Origin: Fidelibacterota bacterium UBA1611 | GTDB taxonomy: Bacteria > Fidelibacterota > Marinisomatia > Marinisomatales > UBA1611 | DNA length: 24,999 nucleotides | Assembly (NCBI GenBank): GCA_002321855.1 | Contig: DCMX01000089.1 | Span: forward strand, 14,187 to 39,185 | Direction: 5' to 3' | Shown here: positions 1-9,037 of the stretch, one piece after another | How positions within the stretch are numbered: position 1 is the first letter of the stretch | Layout of the letters: each line of letters begins with the position of its first letter | The notes under the pieces: generated by a model | What the model was told of the DNA's origin: nothing | The model's database searches: none | Seen by the model: the letters and a program-made list of their open reading frames with translations, nothing else | Program-made: the position numbers and the translations under genes

Positions 1-1476
1 CCAGCTTATTTTAATGATTCACAACGTCAGGCAACAAAAGATGCTGGTAAGATTGCTGGTCTTAATGTGCGCCGTATAATTAATGAACCGACAGCAGCTT
101 CGTTAGCGTATGGATTAGAAAAGAAAAAAGATGAAAAAATTGCCGTCTTTGATTTAGGTGGTGGAACATTTGATATCTCCATTTTAGAGTTAGGGGATGG
201 TGTATTTGAGGTTAAATCATCCAATGGCGATGGACATTTGGGTGGGGATGATTTTGATCAACGTGTTATTGACTGGATTGCCAATGAATTTAAGAAAAGT
301 GATGGAATTGATCTTCGCAAAGATTCGATGGCGCTTCAAAGGCTAAAAGAAGCGGCAGAGGCGGCTAAAAAAGAATTATCTACTTCAAAACAAACGGATA
401 TCAATCTACCTTTTATTACAGCAGATTCATCTGGGCCAAAACATCTTAACCTGAGCTTATCTAGGGCAAAGTTTGATGATTTAGTCGGTGACCTTATAGA
501 ACGTACAGTACAACCCTGCAAAAAAGCATTATCTGACGCAGGGTTAAAAGCTTCTGAGATTGATGAAGTTATTCTTGTTGGTGGGTCTATACGTATCCCA
601 AAAATTCAGGAAAAAGTGAAAGAGATATTTGGGAAAGAGCCAAATAAAAGTGTTAATCCGGACGAGGTTGTTGCTTTGGGTGCAGCAATTCAAGGTGGTG
701 TATTAGCTGGTGATGTAGATGATATTTTATTATTAGATGTTACACCACTTTCCTTAGGGATTGAAACGCTTGGTAGTGTAAATACACATCTTATAGAACG
801 TAATACGACCATTCCCACTAAGAAATCTCAGATTTTCAGCACAGCTGCTGATAATCAGACCACCGTTGAAATACATGTATTGCAGGGTGAACGGGAATTG
901 GCTATAGATAATAAAACGATTGGTAGATTTCATTTAGCAGATATTCCTCCCGCACCTCGTGGGGTTCCGCAGGTAGAGGTCACCTTTGATATTGACGCTA
1001 ACGGAATATTAAATGTTAGTGCACAGGATAAAGCAACAGGGAAAGAACAAAGTATTCGTATTGAAGCATCCAGCGGATTATCTGAATCCGAAATTGATAA
1101 AATGGTCAATGATGCAAAAAATCATGAACAAGAAGATAAAGAAAAGCGTGAGAAAATTGATTTGATGAATCAGTCAGAGAATTTGACCTATGAAACAGAA
1201 AAAAATATAAAAGAATACGGGGATAAATTAGGAGATGAAGAAAAAACATCATTAACTGAAAAGGTTGATGATCTTAAGAAAGCCAAAGATAGTGGCAATG
1301 CTGATGATATAAAAACTGCTATGGAATCTTTGAATAATGCATGGTCTCAGATTGCATCGAAGATGTATGATAGTACAAAGGAATCAGAAGGAAGTGCGCC
1401 AGGCGAAGGCCAAACGACCAAAAAAGATAAAAAAGAAGGCGAAATTGAAGATGCTGATTTTGAAGTAGTTGATTAA
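1..1476 (+). CDS. dnaK: Chaperone protein DnaK (Hsp70), 5' end outside window
   Basis: ATP-dependent Hsp70 chaperone that binds exposed hydrophobic segments of cytosolic proteins and works with DnaJ and GrpE. The frame is open from base 1 and reads PAYFNDSQRQATKDAG, so about the first 140 residues lie upstream; the ATG at 67 is internal. Visible in order are the rest of the nucleotide-binding domain (INEPTAASLAYG, FDLGGGTFDISIL, GGDDFD), the interdomain linker (LLLDVTPLSLGIET near 727-770), the beta-sandwich substrate domain (IERNTTIPTKKSQIF, GERELAIDNKTIGRF, PPAPRGVPQ) and the helical lid. The C-terminus EDADFEVVD is the usual EEVD-like DnaK tail. One oddity is VGGSIRIP, where the family normally has VGG(S/Q)TR(M/I)P. 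No dnaJ follows; a strong terminator ends the transcript directly. Identity is certain. Confidence 0.98.
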   Translation, partial: PAYFNDSQRQATKDAGKIAGLNVRRIINEPTAASLAYGLEKKKDEKIAVFDLGGGTFDISILELGDGVFEVKSSNGDGHLGGDDFDQRVIDWIANEFKKSDGIDLRKDSMALQRLKEAAEAAKKELSTSKQTDINLPFITADSSGPKHLNLSLSRAKFDDLVGDLIERTVQPCKKALSDAGLKASEIDEVILVGGSIRIPKIQEKVKEIFGKEPNKSVNPDEVVALGAAIQGGVLAGDVDDILLLDVTPLSLGIETLGSVNTHLIERNTTIPTKKSQIFSTAADNQTTVEIHVLQGERELAIDNKTIGRFHLADIPPAPRGVPQVEVTFDIDANGILNVSAQDKATGKEQSIRIEASSGLSESEIDKMVNDAKNHEQEDKEKREKIDLMNQSENLTYETEKNIKEYGDKLGDEEKTSLTEKVDDLKKAKDSGNADDIKTAMESLNNAWSQIASKMYDSTKESEGSAPGEGQTTKKDKKEGEIEDADFEVVD

Positions 1477-1495
1477 AAGCATGTATTGATTTGAC

Positions 1496-1523
1496 AAAAA
1501 GCGTCCGTTAGGACGCTTTTTTT
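1496..1523 (+). terminator. Intrinsic terminator after dnaK
   Basis: A perfect stem of GCGTCC (1501-1506) and GGACGC (1511-1516) with a GTTA loop is flanked by an A run on the left and seven Ts on the right (1517-1523). The A run can extend the stem against the Ts. It lies 20 bases after the dnaK stop and should separate dnaK from tamB. Confidence 0.93.
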
Positions 1524-1580
1524 GTTTTTGGAACACCCATGTACCTAACTTCGTTCCATTCACAGTTAGAAGAAGTTTAC

Positions 1581-4500
1581 GTGTTTAAAAATATCAAGAA
1601 AACATCGGCGATTATTGTAATTCTTTTATTAATGAATTGGATATTATTTCGTGCTGTATTGTGGGAATCATTAATTCTGGAGAAAATAAATGAGAGTTTA
1701 GTGTCTACTGATTGGTCCATCACAACTGCAAATTTATCGGGTCATCTTTTAGGGTCCGTATTTTTAACTGATCTCACTGCCATTCATCCTGAATATGACA
1801 CATTATCTATTGAACAAAGTAATGTGAACTTAGATTTCATTTCTACAATATTTAATAAATTAACGTTCGATATAATTGAAATAAAGGGATTAGAAACATC
1901 CGTAATTCCAAAGATTTTTTCCATCTCCAATTCGAACCAAAATCAACACCTATTAAAGTTCCCATTTAATATTAATCATTTTTTTATTTCTGGCAGTTTT
2001 CCATTTCAGATTACTGATTCACTATTTATGATATCTGGAATACTTGCTGGTGAACTGTCAGGTGGTGATATTTTGAAGGTAAATTTTTCAACCCTAAAGC
2101 TGAATATTGATGAACCGAATCCATTTGGAGTCACTATGGAAAAAATGATGTTTAGGGCTGATGAAAAAGGAATATTTGTTAAAGAATTTGATGGGAAAAT
2201 TGGTCAGGTTCCATTAACTGGATCCGTTAGATATCTATCCGATTCATCCATAGTTACTGGCTCTATTTCAATGAAAAAATTCCTTATTTCCAAAGAACTT
2301 TTTAGTCGGACACCTTTAAAAGGAAAATTCTCACAATTATCAGGTCAATTTGATTTTGAATCAAATTTAGGAAATACCATAGGTAAACTATCGATTTCAA
2401 ATGATTTGGGCCTAGAGATGGAAGGTGATTTTAATCTTTTAAACCAAGGTCCTATCTGGATTCTCAGGTCTTTAAAATTATCAGGGGAAGATTCCAAGCT
2501 AAAGTTAAGTGGCACGTGGGAAGAAAATGGTCGTGTTAGCGGATATTTTTATTTAGACAGTCTTGATTTAAGTCGATGGTTGGTTGAACAAAAACAAACA
2601 TTGGTAACCGGTATGATGATATTAGAAGGAAGCTTAGATGAAAAAAATGCCTTAGACCAGATCGAATTGACAATGGAAGTTTTAGAATCAGAGCTTTATT
2701 CGGGAAGGGAAAGTTTATTTCATGGAACTGTGGGTTATCGTGATAGCGTTATTTCTGCAGTTGACCCTGTTATGCTGATTATCGGAGAAAGTATTTTATC
2801 TATCAATGGTTCGGTTGATTTCAAGACCAGTGATGTGGATATAGTAGTTGATTTGGAAAATGCTGACGTAGAACTAATAAATCAATTTTGGTTGGATGAA
2901 TTTTCAAGTGGATGGGCAACAGGTAGGATGCATGTTCGCGGAACACTTGATACCCCAGACGCTGTGGCTGACTTACAGTGCAGGGATATCAGTTATCATG
3001 ATTTTTCTCTGAATTCATTAATCTTTCATTCAGAAATGAAAACCCGTGATGCTTTTCCTTCCGGATTCGTTAATTTAAAAATCGGACAAGGCAGTTGGCG
3101 GAATAAGCAATTTGATAGTGGAACAGTTGATGTTTCATTTGCTAAGAATCGTATGGTTGTTGAAAATTGTCATTTTAAGTCAGGTGATGATTTCCTGCAG
3201 ATATCTGGGTCTTGGTTATCTGAGGATCAGTACAAGTTAGATCGTGTGCAGTTGGCATATGAAGGGAACTATTTAATTAATTCTAAACCGATCTTTTTGA
3301 TGTTCCAAGATTCAATTATCGTGGTTGAACCATTTGAGTTTCATATTAATGATGGGATTATGGATGGTGTTTTAGAGTGGGGAAAGCATGCTGAAGGTCG
3401 ATTGAAGATGTCAAATTTTGATGCGCAAGTAATAACACAATTCTTTGACGATCAACGGCTGAAGTTCTCAGGGATTATTTTTGGTGAAATCTGGTTCATG
3501 TCTGCTGATGTCGCATCGGCTTTTGATGTTGATATTTCATTAAAGCGCGGAGAGTATATGAAAGAAACATTCGATGAAATGACAATGTCATTCCTATATA
3601 AAGGGGGAATGTTACATGTAGATGATATCTCTATGACGCGTGGCGAATCAATGGGTTTTCAAGTATCTGGAATCGTACCTATTTCTACTACACATCAGGA
3701 TTCAACTCAGATATCGATTCAGTCTACATTCAGAGGATTATCCATGCCAATGGTTCACAGATTTATTCCCAGTTTTTATAAATTAAGTGGCCAAGCCAGT
3801 GGTACACTCGAACTATCTGGGTCAATGGATAACACTGTTTTTAGTTTTGATACGGGAATTAAGAATGCTCAGTTTGATCGAATACATCTTGGGACTGTGA
3901 ATGGTAAAGGCCAGTATACCGGGCGCAGACTAATCATTGATAAGGCTGAGTCACGGAATAAAGATGAAATTATAATAGCGTATGGTTCGGTCCCACTTGA
4001 CTTGAATTTGAGTTCAGATAATTATGGCCAATTTTTTAATAGTGATACTTTAGATTTTTATACAGAAGGAAAACTAAACTCATTACCTTTTTTATCACCA
4101 TACTTGGCTGAACTGGATTCAGTAACTGGAGATATTGATATCTCTTTATCTTTAACAGGTCCGGCGCATGCAATTGAAAGAGATGGCTACGCACATGTAC
4201 AGAATGCCGCTGTTTATACAATGTTACTGGATGATCCCATAATTTCTTTAAATGGCGAAGCAACGATGCAGAAAAATCAAATGATAATAAAATCCTTGCT
4301 TGGAAAAGGTGTGGATTATAGCGAACAGGATTCTTGGCCTTCCACACCAAATATATCTGTGATAGGTTCGATAGATTTTAGCCAGTTTTTTGAACCTGAT
4401 TATAATTTAAAGGTCAATCAGATTGAAGGCACAGAATTATATTTTAAGACCTTACCATTAGATATAACTGGCACTGTTGGGGATCTGGACTTGATGATAA

Positions 4501-5372
4501 CTGGCCAAGACACGGTTGAAATTGTTGGAAAGATTGAAGCATCTGATGTAATCGTTTTCTATGAATTTACCACAGAAGATATTGGAGTCGCATTGCCTGA
4601 AGATGAAGGTGTAATCATGTCCTATCGGATAAATGTTCCAATCCGTGGTCAGGGCACATTCCAGAATTCACAGGTAGATGCACTATTAGCGGGAGAGATC
4701 AGCTTGTCAAAAACTGGAAACCAGTATTGGAACTTTGGTGGTGAACTATTTGTTGAGGATGGGACGGTATTCTCCTACAAAGATAATTTCGAAGATCTTC
4801 AGGGTTATGTCAGTTTTGACAATAACGGGATAAATCCTTATATGGATGTTGTGGCCTTTACCATGGTTGGTAGTGAAAGAATTGAGTTGAGAATAATAGG
4901 TGGTATCGATGATATGGACTTAATACTAGAATCATCAAGCGGTTTTTCAGAAAGTGATATTCTTGAACTTCTTACCTGGGGTAAGCGATTTGAAGACCAG
5001 GAGATGACCTCTACTGGTTTTGGAAGCCAGGCCTATTCTGTTTTAGGGTCCCTTTTAGAATCCCAGTTAGAAAAAAATATAAAAGAAATGACAGCATTGG
5101 GAATAATGAATTTGGTAGATGATATTGATATTACAGGAACAGCAGGTTTATTGAATCCAGAAACAGATGATGATTTCCAAATTTCTGCAAAACGAAGATT
5201 TGGAGATAAAACATATTTAAATTTATCATATAAGAAATCTTTTTCTTTAACGAATCCTTCTCAAATACAGGCCGGTGTGGAATATAAATTGAATCGTAAT
5301 TTATCGCTGGTTGGGAATATGGATGATGAAGGACATTTGCATCTAAAGTATCGATATCGATACGCTTATTAA
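1581..5372 (+). CDS. tamB: TamB-like (DUF490) translocation/assembly module protein
   Basis: Large inner-membrane-anchored periplasmic protein. TamB relatives form a long beta-taco that bridges the envelope and helps move outer-membrane proteins or phospholipids with an Omp85 partner. From the GTG at 1581 the product has 1263 residues: a basic start (FKNIKK), one N-terminal membrane helix (about residues 8-27), then a very long beta-rich stretch of AsmA/TamB-like repeats. The C-terminal DUF490 region contains FSESDILELLTWG and ends in alternating strands (GVEYKLNRNLSLVGN, LHLKYRYRYAY). I prefer GTG 1581 because AGAAGAAG lies 5 bases upstream and the product begins just before the membrane anchor; ATG 1539 would add 14 residues and sits almost on the terminator. 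The next gene, 7 bases on, is the expected TamA-like partner. Overall sequence is poorly conserved, as is usual for the family. Confidence 0.88.
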   Translation: MFKNIKKTSAIIVILLLMNWILFRAVLWESLILEKINESLVSTDWSITTANLSGHLLGSVFLTDLTAIHPEYDTLSIEQSNVNLDFISTIFNKLTFDIIEIKGLETSVIPKIFSISNSNQNQHLLKFPFNINHFFISGSFPFQITDSLFMISGILAGELSGGDILKVNFSTLKLNIDEPNPFGVTMEKMMFRADEKGIFVKEFDGKIGQVPLTGSVRYLSDSSIVTGSISMKKFLISKELFSRTPLKGKFSQLSGQFDFESNLGNTIGKLSISNDLGLEMEGDFNLLNQGPIWILRSLKLSGEDSKLKLSGTWEENGRVSGYFYLDSLDLSRWLVEQKQTLVTGMMILEGSLDEKNALDQIELTMEVLESELYSGRESLFHGTVGYRDSVISAVDPVMLIIGESILSINGSVDFKTSDVDIVVDLENADVELINQFWLDEFSSGWATGRMHVRGTLDTPDAVADLQCRDISYHDFSLNSLIFHSEMKTRDAFPSGFVNLKIGQGSWRNKQFDSGTVDVSFAKNRMVVENCHFKSGDDFLQISGSWLSEDQYKLDRVQLAYEGNYLINSKPIFLMFQDSIIVVEPFEFHINDGIMDGVLEWGKHAEGRLKMSNFDAQVITQFFDDQRLKFSGIIFGEIWFMSADVASAFDVDISLKRGEYMKETFDEMTMSFLYKGGMLHVDDISMTRGESMGFQVSGIVPISTTHQDSTQISIQSTFRGLSMPMVHRFIPSFYKLSGQASGTLELSGSMDNTVFSFDTGIKNAQFDRIHLGTVNGKGQYTGRRLIIDKAESRNKDEIIIAYGSVPLDLNLSSDNYGQFFNSDTLDFYTEGKLNSLPFLSPYLAELDSVTGDIDISLSLTGPAHAIERDGYAHVQNAAVYTMLLDDPIISLNGEATMQKNQMIIKSLLGKGVDYSEQDSWPSTPNISVIGSIDFSQFFEPDYNLKVNQIEGTELYFKTLPLDITGTVGDLDLMITGQDTVEIVGKIEASDVIVFYEFTTEDIGVALPEDEGVIMSYRINVPIRGQGTFQNSQVDALLAGEISLSKTGNQYWNFGGELFVEDGTVFSYKDNFEDLQGYVSFDNNGINPYMDVVAFTMVGSERIELRIIGGIDDMDLILESSSGFSESDILELLTWGKRFEDQEMTSTGFGSQAYSVLGSLLESQLEKNIKEMTALGIMNLVDDIDITGTAGLLNPETDDDFQISAKRRFGDKTYLNLSYKKSFSLTNPSQIQAGVEYKLNRNLSLVGNMDDEGHLHLKYRYRYAY

Positions 5373-5379
5373 ATAGTCA

Positions 5380-7173
5380 GTGAAAACATATTTTTATTTT
5401 GCCATCGGCCTCATAGGCCCTCTGGGGATAATGTTGGCTCAAAGTGACCCAACAAAGATCAGATCTGTGACAATTAATGGGAATGAATCCATTTCACAAA
5501 AAGAATTAACAGGTCTTTTAAGACAAAAGCCATCCAGTTGGTTATTTCGAGGTGCGAAACTAGAACCTCGGTTGGTGAAACTAGATGCACTTACCCTTAA
5601 GAACTATTTTCATTCCCAGGGTTTTTTAGATGCTATCATAAAGGGATCATACCAAATCGAAAACGATTTTGCTGATCTCTTTTTTAATATAGTGGAAGGA
5701 AAACGATTTTTTGTTTCAAATGTAAATATTCATGGGAATAAACTCATTTCTAATAATGAATTAAAATCTATGTTGGGGATTACCGTGAATCAGCCTTATA
5801 ACCCTGTAAGGATTAATGAGAATTTTACTCTTTTAGAAAATCGTTATCATGAATTTGGTAAATTATTTGTTAAACTTAAGATTCAAGATGAGGTATCGGA
5901 TTCAGTAGCTATTAGCATTATAATAGATGAGGGTCCAGATGTAGTTATTCACCGTACATTCATCGATGAAGAAGGAGTAGATAGTGTTCAGGTTTTTAGG
6001 GAATTGAAGTATAATAGAGGCGATGTCTATTCTCTTTCAAAAATGGATCTTACAAAAAGGAGGTTAAGAGAAACGGGTATATTCTCAATGGTGAATTTAA
6101 TTCCAGTAAAAGTTGCTGATTCAGACTCCTTAGTCAATATTGTTATTGAATTAAACCGTTTTAAACAGAGAGAGTGGGTTTCAGTTGGGGGATACGAACC
6201 GGTGGAGTTTTATGAAGGTACTGAACCCCTACCAGCTATTGGAGGGTTTATTGAATGGCGTAATCGATCCATTTATAATAGTACTACAAATTTTTCCACG
6301 AAATTGATGGTTGGTATACCTTGGGAAACAAAATTTAATAAACCTCGATTCAGATATGATATTACTGTGTTTAATAATTGGTTATTTTTAATTCGCTGGC
6401 CAACGAAGGTTACTGGGTTTTATGAAGCATTGGTAAACTATCAGGAGGAAAGAAATAATTTCCCTCGCATTGAGCGCTATGGCTTGGAAATATCACAACA
6501 GGTGAACCTGGATGAACGTTCTTTCTTCGGAAATAACGCAGTATGGGAGTATTTCAGTGATCAGGAAGATTCATTACAAAAATTGCAACAAAGATCAATT
6601 TCTATGCGATTTCATTTTGATAGGAAAGATGTCCACCTAAACCCTCGCAGTGGATATTTATTTGATATTTATCTGAAATCAACTGGATATTTTCTGGGAG
6701 GAGAGCGCGACTTTTTAAAGGCTGATGTTTCCATCCAGAAATATGTCCCCGTAGGGGACGAATCTGTATTTGCATTGCGACTAAAAAGCGGGGTTATCTA
6801 TGATTGGAAAGAGAAGGATTTTATTGATTATAGTTACGAAAAATTTTATTTGGGCGGCAGTACAAGTATGCGTGGCTGGGATGTGTTACGTTTTGAGGAA
6901 TCAGGAGAGGATCCAATTGGTGAGATAATCCGATTCATGACAAATATTGAATATCGATTTCCTCTCTACAAATCTATAGGTTTAAACTTGTTTGTTGATG
7001 GAGGTATTTTATCGAAGAGGTTCAATTCAATTTCAATAGAGGCTGTTAAATGGGATGGAGGTATTGGCATAACTGTTAATACACCCTTAGGCCCAGCACG
7101 TCTGGATTATGCTGTGCAGTTTAACAATACAGCAAGGAGGAAATTTCATTTAGGTGTACAATACCTTTTTTAG
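5380..7173 (+). CDS. tamA: TamA-like Omp85 outer-membrane protein (POTRA plus beta-barrel)
   Basis: Outer-membrane assembly factor of the Omp85 family, 597 residues (E. coli TamA is about 577). The GTG start lies 7 bases after tamB and has no clear ribosome-binding site, so translation may be coupled. A signal peptide (residues 1-20, MKTYFYFAIG... ending LAQ) precedes three POTRA-like domains: about 26-107 (IRSVTINGNESIS), 110-185 (FVSNVNIHGNKLIS) and 188-260. The barrel starts near 265. The lid-loop motif of Omp85 barrels appears as GGSTSMRGW (MRGW at 497-500, matching the VRGF/Y signature) and the protein ends in a C-terminal aromatic (GVQYLF). Three POTRAs and the tamB neighbour favour TamA over BamA (five POTRAs). 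BamA should be encoded elsewhere; I cannot fully exclude that this protein shares its role. Confidence 0.87.
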   Translation: MKTYFYFAIGLIGPLGIMLAQSDPTKIRSVTINGNESISQKELTGLLRQKPSSWLFRGAKLEPRLVKLDALTLKNYFHSQGFLDAIIKGSYQIENDFADLFFNIVEGKRFFVSNVNIHGNKLISNNELKSMLGITVNQPYNPVRINENFTLLENRYHEFGKLFVKLKIQDEVSDSVAISIIIDEGPDVVIHRTFIDEEGVDSVQVFRELKYNRGDVYSLSKMDLTKRRLRETGIFSMVNLIPVKVADSDSLVNIVIELNRFKQREWVSVGGYEPVEFYEGTEPLPAIGGFIEWRNRSIYNSTTNFSTKLMVGIPWETKFNKPRFRYDITVFNNWLFLIRWPTKVTGFYEALVNYQEERNNFPRIERYGLEISQQVNLDERSFFGNNAVWEYFSDQEDSLQKLQQRSISMRFHFDRKDVHLNPRSGYLFDIYLKSTGYFLGGERDFLKADVSIQKYVPVGDESVFALRLKSGVIYDWKEKDFIDYSYEKFYLGGSTSMRGWDVLRFEESGEDPIGEIIRFMTNIEYRFPLYKSIGLNLFVDGGILSKRFNSISIEAVKWDGGIGITVNTPLGPARLDYAVQFNNTARRKFHLGVQYLF

Positions 7174-7289
7174 TTTTATTCTTGTGAAATTTGGAACCCT
7201 TGCAATTCAAACGTGTAAAAGTAGGATGATAACCTTTTGAGATTCGAACAGTGATTCTAAATTCAACCATAATTTTTTACAGAAAGATA

Positions 7290-8024
7290 ATGAAAACAAA
7301 AATACCATTGATTTTATCTGGAGTGTTGTTTTTAGTTGGATGTACGAAAAGTGCTCCGGAATTATTGGACCAGGCAGAGAAAAGTCTTAATGAAAACCAG
7401 GTTGAATTGGCAATCAATGACTTGGAATCTTTATTAAAAGAATATCCCAGGGATAGTTTGGCTTCCTTGGCCCAATATAAGCTTGCTACCATATTTAAAA
7501 ATTGGAAAAATGATCCACATTCAGCCTTTGAATCATTACAAAAAACGGTCACTAATTATTCGGGCTCAGTTCAGGCTGATCAGGCTCAGAAAGAACTTAA
7601 AACCTTTCCTGAATGGGTCATTAATAAATCAGAAGTATTACGAAAGCAGAAATTAATAAAAGAGTCAATACAGAATTTGATCTATATGTTGGAGAAATTT
7701 CCCACAAATGAGCTGTCCCCAAAAGCTCAGTATATGATTGGTGATATATATATGAATGATTTGCGTGATTTTGAAACGGCAGTTAAGGAATATAGAAAAA
7801 TTGTTGCTAATTATTCTGGGTCAAATCAGGAACCTCATGCTCAGTTCATGATTGGATATATTTATGCTAATGCATTAAATGATTTTGATAAAGCCCGGTT
7901 CGAATATAATGAATTTCTAAAGCGATTCCCTGAACATGAACTTTCTCCTTCTGTAAAGTTCGAGATCGAATTTTTGGGGAAAGACATAAACGAGATTCCG
8001 ACCTTAAAACACATTACTTCCTGA
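7290..8024 (+). CDS. TPR outer-membrane lipoprotein (BamD/YbgF-like)
   Basis: Predicted periplasm-facing lipoprotein of 244 residues built of tetratricopeptide-like helices. Its partner is unknown. I use the ATG at 7290, preceded by AGAAAG, because it places a lipoprotein signal at the N-terminus: MKTKIPLILS then the lipobox LVGC with Cys18. An upstream GTG at 7251 would bury this signal. Helical repeats follow; two consecutive units share the pattern AQ(Y/F)MIG(D/Y)IY...DF at residues 146 and 184, a 38-residue spacing. Repeat ends such as LLKEYPRDSLASLAQY and FLKRFPEHELSPS resemble BamD and the YbgF/CpoB family, and the length equals E. coli BamD (245). It follows tamA by 116 bases and precedes moxR by 10. 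BamD-type assembly role is possible, but TPR similarity alone does not show it. Confidence 0.75.
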   Translation: MKTKIPLILSGVLFLVGCTKSAPELLDQAEKSLNENQVELAINDLESLLKEYPRDSLASLAQYKLATIFKNWKNDPHSAFESLQKTVTNYSGSVQADQAQKELKTFPEWVINKSEVLRKQKLIKESIQNLIYMLEKFPTNELSPKAQYMIGDIYMNDLRDFETAVKEYRKIVANYSGSNQEPHAQFMIGYIYANALNDFDKARFEYNEFLKRFPEHELSPSVKFEIEFLGKDINEIPTLKHITS

Positions 8025-8034
8025 TAAATTATAT

Positions 8035-9030
8035 ATGAGTGACTTCAGTCTTACTGAGATCAATGAACGTATCTCAAAGACGTCCACATTTGTCGGTCCT
8101 TTAAAAAATGATTTAAACAATGTTATTGTTGGTCAGGAAACATTAATAAATAAGATTTTAATTTGTATGCTAGCCAATGGTCATATGTTACTGGAAGGTG
8201 TCCCTGGCTTGGCAAAAACATTGACAGTAAACATGCTTGCTAAACTAATTGATACAAAATTTCAGCGTATTCAGTTTACACCAGATATGCTTCCAGCTGA
8301 TTTATTAGGCACGTTGATATACAACCAGAAAAACGGAGGATTTGAGACTCGTAAAGGGCCGATCTTTTCCAATATTATTCTTGCAGATGAAATAAATCGC
8401 TCTCCAGCCAAAGTACAAAGTGCATTGTTAGAAGCGATGCAAGAAAGACAGGTAACCATTGGGAAAAACACCTTTAAACTTGACGCCCCATTCTTGGTCT
8501 TAGCTACTCAAAACCCCATTGAACAGGAAGGTACTTATCCTTTACCAGAAGCCCAGGTAGATCGCTTCATGTTTAAATTACGAGTAGAATATCCAGATCG
8601 AGATGCTGAAAGACATATAATACGCCATAATATACGATCGGTTAACTTGAATAGTATTACGCCAGCTGTTTCCGCAAAGGATATCATTGATGCTCAGCAA
8701 ATTATTCATGATATTTATGTTGATGAGAAAGTTGAGGATTATGTCTTAGATCTTGTATCTGCAACAAGATATCCTAGTAGATATAAACTAGAAGATTTAG
8801 TAGGGATTATAGACTTTGGCGTATCGCCAAGGGCAACGATTAATCTGATTCGTGCTGCCAAGGCTCGTGCATTCACAGAAAATCGCGGTTATATAACACC
8901 GGAAGATATTCGTTATATTGGTGCAGATGTTCTGCGCCATCGAATCATTCTATCTTATGAAGCTGAAGCGGAAGAATTGACATCTGAAGATGTAATTCAT
9001 CGCTTGTTTGAAGTTATAGAAGTCCCCTGA
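8035..9030 (+). CDS. moxR: MoxR-family AAA+ ATPase
   Basis: Cytosolic AAA+ ATPase of 331 residues; the MoxR family acts as chaperone-like ATPases, often for metal insertion or envelope stress, and is usually encoded with vWA proteins. Walker A is GVPGLAKT (55-62), Walker B is ILADE (115-119, followed by INRSP), sensor 1 is LATQNP (157-161) and the family block EGTYPLPEAQVDRF follows. The C-terminal lid contains GVSPRATINLIRAAKA. ATG at 8035 has no evident Shine-Dalgarno and sits 10 bases after the lipoprotein gene. The DUF58 gene starts 7 bases after the stop, the classic moxR-DUF58 pairing. The physiological target cannot be read from the sequence. Confidence 0.95.
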   Translation: MSDFSLTEINERISKTSTFVGPLKNDLNNVIVGQETLINKILICMLANGHMLLEGVPGLAKTLTVNMLAKLIDTKFQRIQFTPDMLPADLLGTLIYNQKNGGFETRKGPIFSNIILADEINRSPAKVQSALLEAMQERQVTIGKNTFKLDAPFLVLATQNPIEQEGTYPLPEAQVDRFMFKLRVEYPDRDAERHIIRHNIRSVNLNSITPAVSAKDIIDAQQIIHDIYVDEKVEDYVLDLVSATRYPSRYKLEDLVGIIDFGVSPRATINLIRAAKARAFTENRGYITPEDIRYIGADVLRHRIILSYEAEAEELTSEDVIHRLFEVIEVP

Positions 9031-9037
9031 TACATCC

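Noticed and set aside
67..1476. dnaK starting at ATG 67
   Set aside because: The frame is open upstream to base 1 and encodes the conserved PAYFNDSQRQATKDAG segment, so this ATG is internal.
1539..1580. N-terminal extension of TamB from ATG 1539
   Set aside because: It lies 16 bases after the terminator T run with no ribosome-binding site; GTG 1581 has AGAAGAAG at good spacing and gives a normal membrane-anchor start. Not fully excluded.
7200..7227. Promoter TTGCAA-N16-TAGGAT upstream of the TPR lipoprotein gene
   Set aside because: The -10 matches only four of six positions and the A+T-rich gap offers several equal alternatives.
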